5,415 nt of DNA from Nitrososphaerota archaeon (GCA_031283385.1 JAITBW010000077.1:1-5415); one strand, 5' to 3'; shown: positions 1 to 5,077, counted from the first letter of the stretch. The notes: a model not told the origin generated them from the letters alone. A program made the numbers and translations.

Positions 1-1239
1 GGGTTGAGCAAAACTGAGATGCTTGGTCAAGCAGGTGAGGGTTTTGTGTCTGGGGCTACACCGGGTGCGATTTCGGGCTTCTTTGGAGGCGGTAGCGGAG
101 GTGGGGGCGGCGGCATGCGTGGCCCTGTGGGGGGAGCGGGTATACGTGGAATGGGCTACATGGTAGTTGGCACAATGAATAGACAAAAAGCCCCTGCACA
201 AGAGTTTCTGACTAACCGTGCAGGCTCAACCCTAACCGCAACGATGTACAAAAACTCCACCGGAGACGTCCTGCCAACAGCCACACCAGACTCAAGCGCA
301 CACTTCATGAGTGAACTAGACAAAAAATCCCCAGAAGATGTGTATAATGGATATGTGGCAAATAATTACCCCGAAATATCCGAACACATCAAAAACCCCA
401 GAAACGCAGGCATGGAAGTTAAACGACATCTGCAAACTTTGCCCCCTGAAGTAGCCTACAGTAACTGGCAAAAAACCCAAAATCAAGGCAGTCTACCCAA
501 AGAAGGACGAGCAGCATTCTACCAAAACGCACGTGATGAAGTGGGAGAAAACCGCGAAACAGTTACGACAATACAAAAAGGACTATACACACCAAACCTT
601 GAAACCCTAGATGCCTACCCAAGATTTGCCATCGACACCTTCAACACAGGCACAGTAACCCAAAAAGGCGCAATAGCAAACGCCAAAATCTTTGAAGGCA
701 TAAAACATCTAGGCATATCCCCAAGAGACCAAGAAACTGACCAAATAGCAACCCTAGCTTTTCACACAGCCACCCCTGATGAGTTAGGGCAACAACTCGC
801 TCTATCTTCAGGGGTAAAAATGACTTCAAAAGAACAAAGAACCTACGGATATGCAATGGCAAAAATTCGCAACGTAATAATTATGCGAAATCCAACATTA
901 GCCAACAACGTAGCTCATTATACAATGGGTGATGGGCGAAATCAGTTTGTTCCCCTTATGAGCAACGAAACATTTACAACCACTGCAGTAAAAAGCATGG
1001 AGTCACAAAACACAAGCGCATGGTTTGCAAACACCCTAAACATCAAACAAACACACATACCCCCCACAGAAAACCTATTCAACAAAAACCAACCAAACAC
1101 AACTACAAATAACTCTGCCACAGTTTCAGTTGAACCCTTATCTACAGATCACATGGGTGTATCTAAGCAACCAAAGAACAGACCAATAGATTTATCAGAG
1201 CTACAAAAAAGAAGTTATTATGAAGAAAAGAAAAACTGA
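1..1239 (+). CDS. C-terminal part of a large uncharacterised protein with Gly-rich linker (5' partial)
   Basis: The frame is already open at base 1 (GGG before a TTG at 4) and no ribosome binding site can be seen, so this is most likely the tail of a longer protein. About 411 residues are visible, ending at TGA 1237-1239. Counting from the TTG, residues 20-51 are a flexible glycine-rich segment with a run of six glycines. The remaining ~360 residues are hydrophilic, rich in Asn, Thr, Gln, Lys and Pro, with no membrane helix, signal peptide or cysteine motif that I can find. A Gly-rich linker followed by a long soluble tail occurs in C-terminal extensions of VirB6/TrbL-type conjugation membrane proteins, but the membrane part would lie outside the window, so that is only a guess. 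The first ~60 codons favour G/T at the third position and later ones A/C, a sharp internal change. It ends 8 bases from the convergent zinc-ribbon gene. I do not recognise the family; that it is coding is very likely. Confidence 0.8.
   Translation, partial: GLSKTEMLGQAGEGFVSGATPGAISGFFGGGSGGGGGGMRGPVGGAGIRGMGYMVVGTMNRQKAPAQEFLTNRAGSTLTATMYKNSTGDVLPTATPDSSAHFMSELDKKSPEDVYNGYVANNYPEISEHIKNPRNAGMEVKRHLQTLPPEVAYSNWQKTQNQGSLPKEGRAAFYQNARDEVGENRETVTTIQKGLYTPNLETLDAYPRFAIDTFNTGTVTQKGAIANAKIFEGIKHLGISPRDQETDQIATLAFHTATPDELGQQLALSSGVKMTSKEQRTYGYAMAKIRNVIIMRNPTLANNVAHYTMGDGRNQFVPLMSNETFTTTAVKSMESQNTSAWFANTLNIKQTHIPPTENLFNKNQPNTTTNNSATVSVEPLSTDHMGVSKQPKNRPIDLSELQKRSYYEEKKN
1205..1235 (-). terminator. 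Oligo-T tracts after the zinc-ribbon gene
   Basis: On the minus strand, just after the stop at 1248, there are T runs corresponding to plus-strand A runs at 1231-1235 and 1205-1210. Archaeal RNA polymerase commonly terminates at such T tracts without a hairpin. They lie inside the 3' end of the convergent plus-strand gene, as expected where two genes are only 8 bases apart. Inferred from sequence only. Confidence 0.3.
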
Positions 1240-1247
1240 TGAGCCCC

Positions 1248-2375
1248 TTATGAGATATATGCTGCTTGCTTTGCCTGTTCCTGCTCGATGGAAGTTACAT
1301 TGGGCAACATTTTTTTCACTTTCTCAATAAAAAGGTTCGCATAGTAACGTGCTTGTGCAGGATCAATTACATCTAACGTAGCAACTAAATTGTAGCATCT
1401 AAAGAGTTCGGGTTCATTGAATAGTTGTGAGATTTTTTCAACTGTATTGATGTCAAAGGATAATACTTTTTTTGGCGGCCAAATATCGTGAACACCAAGT
1501 TTGGTTCCTAAAGCCTCATAAGCAGATTTAACAGCACCAAATGCGCTTGACCTGTTTAGATACGCGTCAGCTTGTCTAAGTTGCCACTGGATATAGGACT
1601 CTTTGGTGTTAATTTCTCGATTCTTTCCTAGTAGCATATCGTTTTGAAAATCATCCAATATGGGATCACAATTAAAGAGTCTACTGTAGAATCCTATTAT
1701 GAAACTGTCTACCTCACATAATTTTATAGTTTCACTTATTATCCAACAAGCCACCCTATCCCCCTTCCACCTATTATAACAGTATAGACTTGAGAGTTTT
1801 GACAAATAACTCCGTATTAACTCGGGGAGATTTTCTTTGGTTGTGGCTTCTGCAAGTTTTCTCTCTGCATATTGGTATATGATTTGGGGTACTTGACAAA
1901 ATATCGCGGGGTCTTGAACACCTATTTTTTCGAACAATGTTTGCCAAGGTTTGGCGTCATAGTTCATTTTTTCAACAATACTGTTGGCGGCATCTTTTAG
2001 TTTTTCTTGGACTGCTTTATCTCCTCTCATACGTGCAAGCACATAATCGTGGATAACAAATGAGGCCCAGTCGTTGTGGCTGTATTCTCGCAAGTATTTT
2101 TGGAAAATTTCTTCGGTTGAAAGGTTACGGAAAAAATATTTACCGGGGGTATAATGGTCAATTACGTAGTGTTTTGCTTGGAGGCTTTTCCAAGTATTAT
2201 CATCGTAGGTTTGTGTGTGACCGCATTGGAGGCATTTGGCGGTTTTTGTTTGATCATCAAATACGAGTTTGTTATTTTTGTTGCTGCATTGACTGCACCA
2301 ATCGTTACTGTCAGTCCATATGTTGTATGCCCATTCTTCAGCTATCTGATTTTTTTGTTCAGAACTCGTAATCAT
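1248..2375 (-). CDS. Zinc-ribbon protein with HEPN-like C-terminal region, function unknown
   Basis: This 375-residue protein starts at ATG 2375. A GGAGG site at 2388-2384 lies 8 bases upstream, which favours this start over an in-frame GTG at 2396. Near the N-terminus is a zinc ribbon, C27-x2-C30-x17-C48-x2-C51 (WCSQC and CLQCG). The rest is predicted to be almost all helical, with many Trp and Tyr. Residues 268-289 (QADAYLNRSSAFGAVKSAY and following) and the last helices, about 325-357 (FRCYNLV to IEKVKKML), resemble the first and last helices of HEPN domains. HEPN nucleases carry an R-x4-6-H motif. Here R326 sits at about the right place but no histidine follows, so if it is a HEPN fold it is probably not catalytic and may bind RNA or protein instead. 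That is inference from pattern. The gene appears to have its own promoter, with candidate TATA boxes at 2415-2422 and 2470-2478. It is the second of two minus-strand genes and converges on the gene at the left edge. Confidence 0.85.
   Translation of the reverse strand: MITSSEQKNQIAEEWAYNIWTDSNDWCSQCSNKNNKLVFDDQTKTAKCLQCGHTQTYDDNTWKSLQAKHYVIDHYTPGKYFFRNLSTEEIFQKYLREYSHNDWASFVIHDYVLARMRGDKAVQEKLKDAANSIVEKMNYDAKPWQTLFEKIGVQDPAIFCQVPQIIYQYAERKLAEATTKENLPELIRSYLSKLSSLYCYNRWKGDRVACWIISETIKLCEVDSFIIGFYSRLFNCDPILDDFQNDMLLGKNREINTKESYIQWQLRQADAYLNRSSAFGAVKSAYEALGTKLGVHDIWPPKKVLSFDINTVEKISQLFNEPELFRCYNLVATLDVIDPAQARYYANLFIEKVKKMLPNVTSIEQEQAKQAAYIS
1310..1316 (+). terminator. T7 run possibly ending the left-edge gene's transcript
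   Basis: Seven consecutive T on the plus strand, about 70 bases past the stop of the gene ending at 1239. It is the strongest T run downstream of that gene and fits archaeal oligo-T termination. It lies inside the minus-strand zinc-ribbon gene and could simply reflect lysine codons there. Confidence 0.25.
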
Positions 2376-2383
2376 TTGCACAG

Positions 2384-2388
2384 CCTCC
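2384..2388 (-). promoter_or_regulatory. GGAGG ribosome binding site that sets the start of the zinc-ribbon gene
   Basis: The plus strand reads CCTCC, so the minus-strand transcript has GGAGG 8 bases before the ATG at 2375. This is a near-ideal Shine-Dalgarno site and shows that the upstream in-frame GTG (2396) is not the start. Confidence 0.7.
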
Positions 2389-2414
2389 AACAACACTTGT
2401 GGATATTATTTTGG

Positions 2415-2422
2415 TTTTTAAA
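2415..2422 (-). promoter_or_regulatory. TATA box candidate for the zinc-ribbon gene
   Basis: The minus strand reads TTTAAAAA, an exact fit to the archaeal consensus TTTAWAWA. A start about 25 bases downstream would fall near 2393, giving a leader of roughly 18 bases that just includes the GGAGG site. No clear BRE precedes it, so the call rests on the box and its spacing. Confidence 0.4.
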
Positions 2423-2465
2423 CATTAGTTACACCTTCATGTATAATTGCTTGTGGAGTGGTCTC

Positions 2466-2496
2466 ACATATTTTATAATATGTTAACTGTTTAAAC
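2466..2496. promoter_or_regulatory. Palindrome cluster around a TATA-like sequence, possible operator
   Basis: ACATATT (2466-2472) and AATATGT (2477-2483) form a perfect 7-base inverted repeat around TTAT. GTTAAC (2482-2487) and GTTTAAAC (2489-2496) are further perfect palindromes abutting it. On the minus strand the repeat holds TTATAAAAT (2478-2470), a second possible TATA box for the zinc-ribbon gene with a leader of about 70 bases. Such symmetry over a TATA box would suit a dimeric repressor, but AT-rich palindromes also arise by chance. Confidence 0.3.
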
Positions 2497-2642
2497 GCAT
2501 AAAACAGACACAATTCTATTTTTCACCAACCTTTAGGGCACCAAAACTAAAAAACACCCGCGACTACAGTATCCTGAGCATCTTTTGGGAGACTAAAAAA
2601 TTGTTTCTCTGCTCTTTACTAACAATAACGTGTGCTTGAGAC

Positions 2643-2663
2643 AAAAATTATTGCCGCTGCAAT
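2643..2663 (-). terminator. Hairpin plus T run after the membrane-anchored protein gene
   Basis: On the minus strand ATTGC (2663-2659) pairs with GCAAT (2654-2650) across a 4-base loop, followed after two bases by TTTTT (2647-2643). It begins about 18 bases past the stop of the gene at 2682-3257. The stem is short, so it is weak as an intrinsic terminator, but the T run alone could work in archaea. Confidence 0.4.
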
Positions 2664-2681
2664 TTATTGTGATAGAGTTTT

Positions 2682-3257
2682 TCATTTTAAGAGTTTTTGG
2701 ATTAGGGAATCTTTTTCGTCTTTGGTTAAATCGAGGTATCTTGTAAAGGGTATGGCACACCATTTATCTGTTAGAAACGTCTGTCCAAGCTTCCAATAAC
2801 CATTTAACGCCTGCTCCAAAAGAACCTGCTGCATAGTAGTCTTTGGAACAAGCTGCACACACGCCTTCTTTGCAAGTCCAATCGGAAAAACCAACCTACC
2901 CCCCTCCTCAAGCTTTACTATACTTGGACTAATAACGGCAAAACTCAAGTTTTCCTTAACAGAGGGCTGGTTTGAAGACTTTAACATACCATACGCAATC
3001 AAACTACTGGTTTGTGCATGCTGGCTACTATACCCCTTCCAATCCACTCGCCACTTACCATAAAAACTATCCCTAAGATCATCATACGAACGATAAGACC
3101 CCACCGCCTGATCCAACCACCACTGCACAAACTTGCGAAACAAAGACAAAAACGCAAACGACTCACTACCCACTAAGCGACACTCAAAAAGCTCCGAAAG
3201 CACAAACCTATACACCAAACAAGCAACTCCAATTATCAATAGTAATTGTATCAGCAT
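2682..3257 (-). CDS. Membrane-anchored protein of unknown function
   Basis: This 191-residue protein runs from ATG 3257 to TGA 2684-2682. GGGG at 3268-3265 is a weak ribosome binding site 7 bases before the start. Residues 2-20 are strongly hydrophobic (LIQLLLIIGVACLVYRFVL), a single N-terminal membrane helix or signal anchor. The remaining ~170 residues form a mixed soluble domain with many aromatics (two adjacent Trp near residue 46, and WRVDWKGY near 69-76) and a segment around residue 115-125 reading KLEEGGRLVFP. GVAC near residue 10 is not a good lipobox and there is no basic n-region. I do not recognise the family. Nearly all wobble bases in the first ~160 codons are G or T, then about 30 codons to the end favour A/C. 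It is divergent from the 75-residue gene, with 33 bases between start codons, so its promoter must lie inside that gene. A long open frame and natural composition support it. Confidence 0.72.
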   Translation of the reverse strand: MLIQLLLIIGVACLVYRFVLSELFECRLVGSESFAFLSLFRKFVQWWLDQAVGSYRSYDDLRDSFYGKWRVDWKGYSSQHAQTSSLIAYGMLKSSNQPSVKENLSFAVISPSIVKLEEGGRLVFPIGLAKKACVQLVPKTTMQQVLLEQALNGYWKLGQTFLTDKWCAIPFTRYLDLTKDEKDSLIQKLLK

Positions 3258-3264
3258 TTAAAAT
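3257..3264 (+). promoter_or_regulatory. TATA box candidate for the 75-residue gene
   Basis: TTTAAAAT matches TTTAWAWA at seven of eight positions and is centred about 30 bases before ATG 3291. Transcription would then start within a few bases of the ATG, giving an almost leaderless message. It overlaps the start codon of the divergent gene, so transcription factors bound here could obstruct that gene. Confidence 0.4.
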
Positions 3265-3290
3265 CCCCAAAAAACCTCTAATGATGAAAA

Positions 3291-3518
3291 ATGCCCAATA
3301 CAGAAGAATGTTTGATAATCGGTAAAGTTCTCTCAGCCGACCTTGACGCCCACGGCAACCTCCATATAATTTTGAAAAACAGCAATCAATACTGGGCACA
3401 AACAGCAACCAAACACCTACGACAACTACAAAGCCAAATAATCAAAGCAGAAATCAAAACATGGAAACCAACAGCAACAAAAAAACAAACACCAACAGAA
3501 AAAAACACTACTACATAA
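3291..3518 (+). CDS. Small protein of 75 residues with Lys/Thr/Pro-rich tail, function unknown
   Basis: It runs from ATG 3291 to TAA 3516-3518. Residues 7-55 look folded: a likely beta pair (ECLIIGKVLSADLDAHGNLH, then IILKN), an aromatic turn (QYWAQ), a basic helix (KHLRQLQSQ) and a closing strand (IIKAEIKTWKP). The last ~20 residues are a low-complexity Lys/Thr/Gln/Pro tail, probably disordered and perhaps nucleic-acid binding. A small beta-rich (OB-like) fold is possible, but I do not recognise a family. There is no good ribosome binding site, while a TATA-like box at 3257-3264 suits a near-leaderless message. Wobble bases are almost all A or C, as in the left-edge gene. The frame on the opposite strand (3208-3408) looks less like a protein. 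A hairpin follows the stop. Confidence 0.6.
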   Translation: MPNTEECLIIGKVLSADLDAHGNLHIILKNSNQYWAQTATKHLRQLQSQIIKAEIKTWKPTATKKQTPTEKNTTT

Positions 3519-3521
3519 CAC

Positions 3522-3545
3522 ATGTAAATTAACAAGGTTTTACAT
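3522..3545 (+). terminator. AT-rich hairpin after the 75-residue gene
   Basis: ATGTAAA (3522-3528) and TTTACAT (3539-3545) form a perfect 7-base inverted repeat with a 10-base loop, 3 bases past the TAA. There is no long T run after it and the stem is AT-rich, so it may be a weak terminator or a 3' stability element. Confidence 0.3.
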
Positions 3546-3615
3546 CTTCACACCATTAGTCACAACCATTTTTGCACAAAAAACTTCTAAAAGGCAAGAT
3601 AAAATTAACACTCTA

Positions 3616-3652
3616 GAAGTATAATGCGAGAGAATAATCACCGGAAGTATAA
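3616..3652 (+). repeat. Direct repeat GAAGTATAA, two copies 28 bases apart
   Basis: GAAGTATAA occurs at 3616-3624 and 3644-3652, with the shorter core AGTATAA again at 3758-3764 just before the antitoxin start. The 28-base spacing is between two and three helical turns. These could be regulator sites upstream of the toxin-antitoxin operon or chance AT-rich repeats. The rest of the gap from 3519 to 3777 shows no gene. Confidence 0.25.
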
Positions 3653-3735
3653 CAGCACTTGCATAATATAGTTTGAGGCTACGCAACACTAAAATTTTCA
3701 GAATCAATAAAACAGAAACCCGTTTGATGCATAAA

Positions 3736-3745
3736 AAAATATATT
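3736..3745 (+). promoter_or_regulatory. TATA box candidate for the toxin-antitoxin operon
   Basis: AAAATATATT is centred about 38 bases before ATG 3778. A start about 25 bases downstream would fall near 3765, giving a leader of about 12 bases. No Shine-Dalgarno sequence precedes the ATG, so translation may be leaderless or nearly so. No other TATA-like sequence in the gap is placed as well; the AGTATAAAA at 3758-3766 is too close to the start. Confidence 0.4.
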
Positions 3746-3777
3746 ACAAGCCCCACCAGTATAAAACATGATTAGCA

Positions 3778-4416
3778 ATGTCTCAACAACAGATTAAAGA
3801 TAAAATAATTAACAGATTTTTGACATTGTACCTAATAGATAACAGCTTTAAGAAAAAACAGCTACGTTTTCTAAGTGAAACAAAACTACAAAAACTTGTT
3901 TTCCTCTCCGAACTAGACATGCTAAACAAAGGCATAGAGGGCTTTAATTTTTACTTTTTACGCCTCCATTATGGTCCCTATAGTTTTGAGTTAGCAAAAG
4001 ATAAAGCCCAACTTATCACCTCAGGCTTTTTAGAAGAAAAAGCCCTTAAACCAACAAAAGACGCCACCTACCTAATGGAAGACTTTTCCACTATTATAGC
4101 TCGAAATGCAAAGGTTATTTCCGAGATTGATTCTGTGAACTGTTCTTATGCGCCTTTAGAGCTTGATTTTCTGCTAAACAAAGTACACAGTATGCCCTGG
4201 AAAAACGCTACAGTACATGATTTGCCACAGCGTACTCCTATGCTCTACCCCTTAAAGCCAAGTGCAAGAAAAATAGCCTTTGATATTTCTGATAAAGAGT
4301 TGGATGACTTGGTTATGAATTTAGATCCCGACGTTTGTCAAGAGTTTGATGAAGCTGAAAATGATGTTAATGAGGGACGTTTTTTAACTCATGAGCAAGT
4401 CTTCTCCAACGTATAA
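3778..4416 (+). CDS. Antitoxin: Panacea/SocA-like domain with RelB-like C-terminal tail
   Basis: This 212-residue protein is the first gene of a two-gene toxin-antitoxin operon and should neutralise the RelE-type toxin that follows. Residues ~5-155 resemble the Panacea (SocA/DUF4065-type) domain: KLQKLVFLSELDML at 36-49 corresponds to the family's KLQKLLYxA helix and FYFLRLHYGPYSFEL at 58-72 to its aromatic YGP turn, followed by a helix and a wing-like segment. The last ~42 residues differ in character: an acidic helix ELDDLVMNLDPDV (174-186), then EAENDVNEGRFLTHEQVF (192-209). This is like the toxin-binding end of RelB/Phd-type antitoxins, whose EGRxxTxEEV pattern is familiar. The same motif occurs in the separate antitoxin at 4817-5026. 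Its last 26 bases overlap the toxin start, typical of coupled translation. Many such antitoxins repress their own promoter, which may apply here. I infer a composite antitoxin; the operon role is well supported, the exact domain border is not. Confidence 0.85.
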   Translation: MSQQQIKDKIINRFLTLYLIDNSFKKKQLRFLSETKLQKLVFLSELDMLNKGIEGFNFYFLRLHYGPYSFELAKDKAQLITSGFLEEKALKPTKDATYLMEDFSTIIARNAKVISEIDSVNCSYAPLELDFLLNKVHSMPWKNATVHDLPQRTPMLYPLKPSARKIAFDISDKELDDLVMNLDPDVCQEFDEAENDVNEGRFLTHEQVFSNV

Positions 4417-4720
4417 GGCCATCTATACGCAAACTTTTGGTAAGCAGCTTCGAAAAATAGGCGATGCTTTGCGAGTTAAGCGGATAAAAGAAACCGCAGA
4501 AAAAATAATCGAAAATCCCTATCACCAAGTAGAGTTTAGTAAGGGTAAATATCGAGGTAAAAGGGAATATTATGCTTGGAGAGGCGATCGATTAATTTTC
4601 ACGGTTTGTGAACAATGCAGACAACTAAATCACCTTCCGTTCAATAATTGCCAAAACTGTCAAGAAACACCCAGCAATCAAATAATATTTTGGGAAATAA
4701 TTGAAAGCCACAAGTACTAA
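4391..4720 (+). CDS. RelE/ParE-superfamily toxin with inserted Cys4 zinc knuckle
   Basis: This 109-residue protein is a likely mRNA-cleaving, ribosome-dependent toxin of the RelE type. The RelE order is visible: strand YKAIYTQTF (8-16), helices GKQLRKIGDALRVKR and KETAEKIIENP (17-43), then a basic hairpin KGKYRGKREYYAWRGDRLIF (51-70), where Lys/Arg residues and a tyrosine would contact RNA. A final strand is IIFWEII (98-104). Between the last two strands is an insert with C73-x2-C76-x10-C87-x2-C90 (CEQC and CQNC), which should bind zinc. I recall similar inserts in archaeal RelE proteins with CEECR-type motifs. The start is the ATG inside the antitoxin, 26 bases before its stop; there is no closely spaced ribosome binding site, which fits translation coupled to the antitoxin. 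The C-terminus ends in HKY, with no extra domain. The mRNase activity is inferred from the family; a ParE-like gyrase poison is the main alternative. Confidence 0.87.
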   Translation: MSKSSPTYKAIYTQTFGKQLRKIGDALRVKRIKETAEKIIENPYHQVEFSKGKYRGKREYYAWRGDRLIFTVCEQCRQLNHLPFNNCQNCQETPSNQIIFWEIIESHKY

Positions 4721-4727
4721 AAACAGA

Positions 4728-4746
4728 TGGTGACAAAATGTCACCA
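4728..4746. terminator. Perfect hairpin after the toxin gene
   Basis: TGGTGAC (4728-4734) and GTCACCA (4740-4746) form a perfect 7-base inverted repeat with loop AAAAT, 7 bases after the toxin stop. It is GC-containing and followed by a pyrimidine-rich stretch with TTTT. It sits between two convergent genes and could end transcripts from both sides. A regulator binding site is an alternative reading. Confidence 0.5.
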
Positions 4747-4765
4747 GTTCAAATTCTCTTTTCAG

Positions 4766-4801
4766 AAAAACGATTTAAACAACGAAAAACTTTCTCAAAA
4801 A
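4766..4801 (-). terminator. Three T5 tracts after the solitary antitoxin gene
   Basis: On the minus strand, after the stop at 4817, TTTTT occurs at 4801-4797, 4789-4785 and 4770-4766. Repeated short T runs just past a stop are the usual form of an archaeal terminator. The hairpin at 4728-4746 lies just beyond. Confidence 0.4.
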
Positions 4802-4816
4802 TTGGTGCAACTTAGC

Positions 4817-5026
4817 CTATATTTCGCCAGATTCCCTCAACTCTTTGAGAAAATCATCATAATCCCGAACTCTACCCCCTTTAACGTCTGCTTCAGCCTC
4901 TTTTAGACTAGCCATAGCCTCTTTATCCTCCAAAAAATTGAACATCTCAACAAGTTCCTCAAGCAAACCCCTTACCTTTACCAGTAAAACTCTATCTTTA
5001 TCGGTAATAAGAGCACCATCAGACAT
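4817..5026 (-). CDS. Solitary RelB-like antitoxin
   Basis: This 69-residue acidic protein runs from ATG 5026 to TAG 4819-4817. GGTGA (5035-5031) stands 4 bases upstream, an archaeal ribosome binding site. An N-terminal helix LVKVRGLLEELVEMFNFLED (15-34) is likely a dimerisation or coiled-coil segment, followed by EAMASLKEAEADVKGGR (36-52) and a tail DYDDFLKEL (55-63). This layout, a helical N-terminus plus xEAExDVxxGR, is that of short archaeal RelB-type antitoxins, which wrap around RelE toxins. No toxin gene follows on its own strand. Instead it converges on the RelE gene, and it shares the EAExDVxxGR motif with that toxin's partner, so it may bind the same toxin, or be left over from a second pair that lost its toxin. 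No DNA-binding domain is evident, so it may not regulate itself. Wobble bases are mainly G/T. Confidence 0.8.
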   Translation of the reverse strand: MSDGALITDKDRVLLVKVRGLLEELVEMFNFLEDKEAMASLKEAEADVKGGRVRDYDDFLKELRESGEI

Positions 5027-5030
5027 GAAA

Positions 5031-5035
5031 TCACC
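5031..5035 (-). promoter_or_regulatory. GGTGA ribosome binding site of the solitary antitoxin
   Basis: The plus strand reads TCACC, so the transcript carries GGTGA 4 bases before the ATG at 5026. It complements the usual archaeal 16S 3' end (which ends in CACCUCC followed by A or U) and supports this start for a short gene. Confidence 0.6.
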
Positions 5036-5061
5036 AAACTAATACTACACCCCAGCCTTTA

Positions 5062-5070
5062 GAATATTAT
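5062..5070 (-). promoter_or_regulatory. Possible TATA box of the solitary antitoxin gene
   Basis: The minus strand reads ATAATATTC, centred about 40 bases before the ATG. A start 25 bases downstream would be near 5041, leaving a leader of about 15 bases that includes GGTGA. The match to TTTAWAWA is weak; position is the main support. Confidence 0.3.
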
Positions 5071-5077
5071 CCCGTTG

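Larger units (their letters stand above)
2376..2681. other. Non-coding stretch between two minus-strand genes
   Basis: These 306 bases are AT-rich. I find no convincing protein here: the two plus-strand frames that run through its left part are the reverse of the zinc-ribbon gene. From right to left it holds a terminator-like hairpin for the upstream gene (2643-2663), a cluster of palindromes around a TATA-like box (2466-2496), a second TATA-like box (2415-2422) and a ribosome binding site (2384-2388). The terminator followed by promoters suggests that the two minus-strand genes are transcribed separately. I see no clear signal between about 2500 and 2640. Confidence 0.6.

Noticed and set aside
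641..862. Minus-strand open frame of 73 residues inside the left-edge gene
   Set aside because: It is Leu/Phe-rich, as expected for the reverse of A/C-rich codons, has no ribosome binding site and lies wholly in a convincing gene.
1..1239. Assigning the left-edge gene to VirB6/TrbL
   Set aside because: Only the Gly-rich linker and soluble tail are visible; no membrane helices are in the window, so the family cannot be supported.
2376..2396. GTG start at 2396 for the zinc-ribbon gene
   Set aside because: The GGAGG site falls between it and the ATG at 2375 and is well spaced for the ATG.
2060..2486. Two plus-strand frames (103 and 110 residues) opposite the zinc-ribbon gene
   Set aside because: They are Cys/Phe/Ile-rich and mirror the start of the zinc-ribbon gene, which has a proper ribosome binding site and Cys4 motif.
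3195..3257. Lipoprotein signal in the membrane-anchored protein (GVAC)
   Set aside because: The residue three before Cys is Gly, not Leu/Val/Ile, and no basic n-region precedes the helix, so an uncleaved anchor is more likely.
3208..3408. Minus-strand frame of 66 residues opposite the 75-residue gene
   Set aside because: It overlaps the start of the membrane-anchored gene on the same strand in another frame and looks like the reverse of the plus-strand gene.
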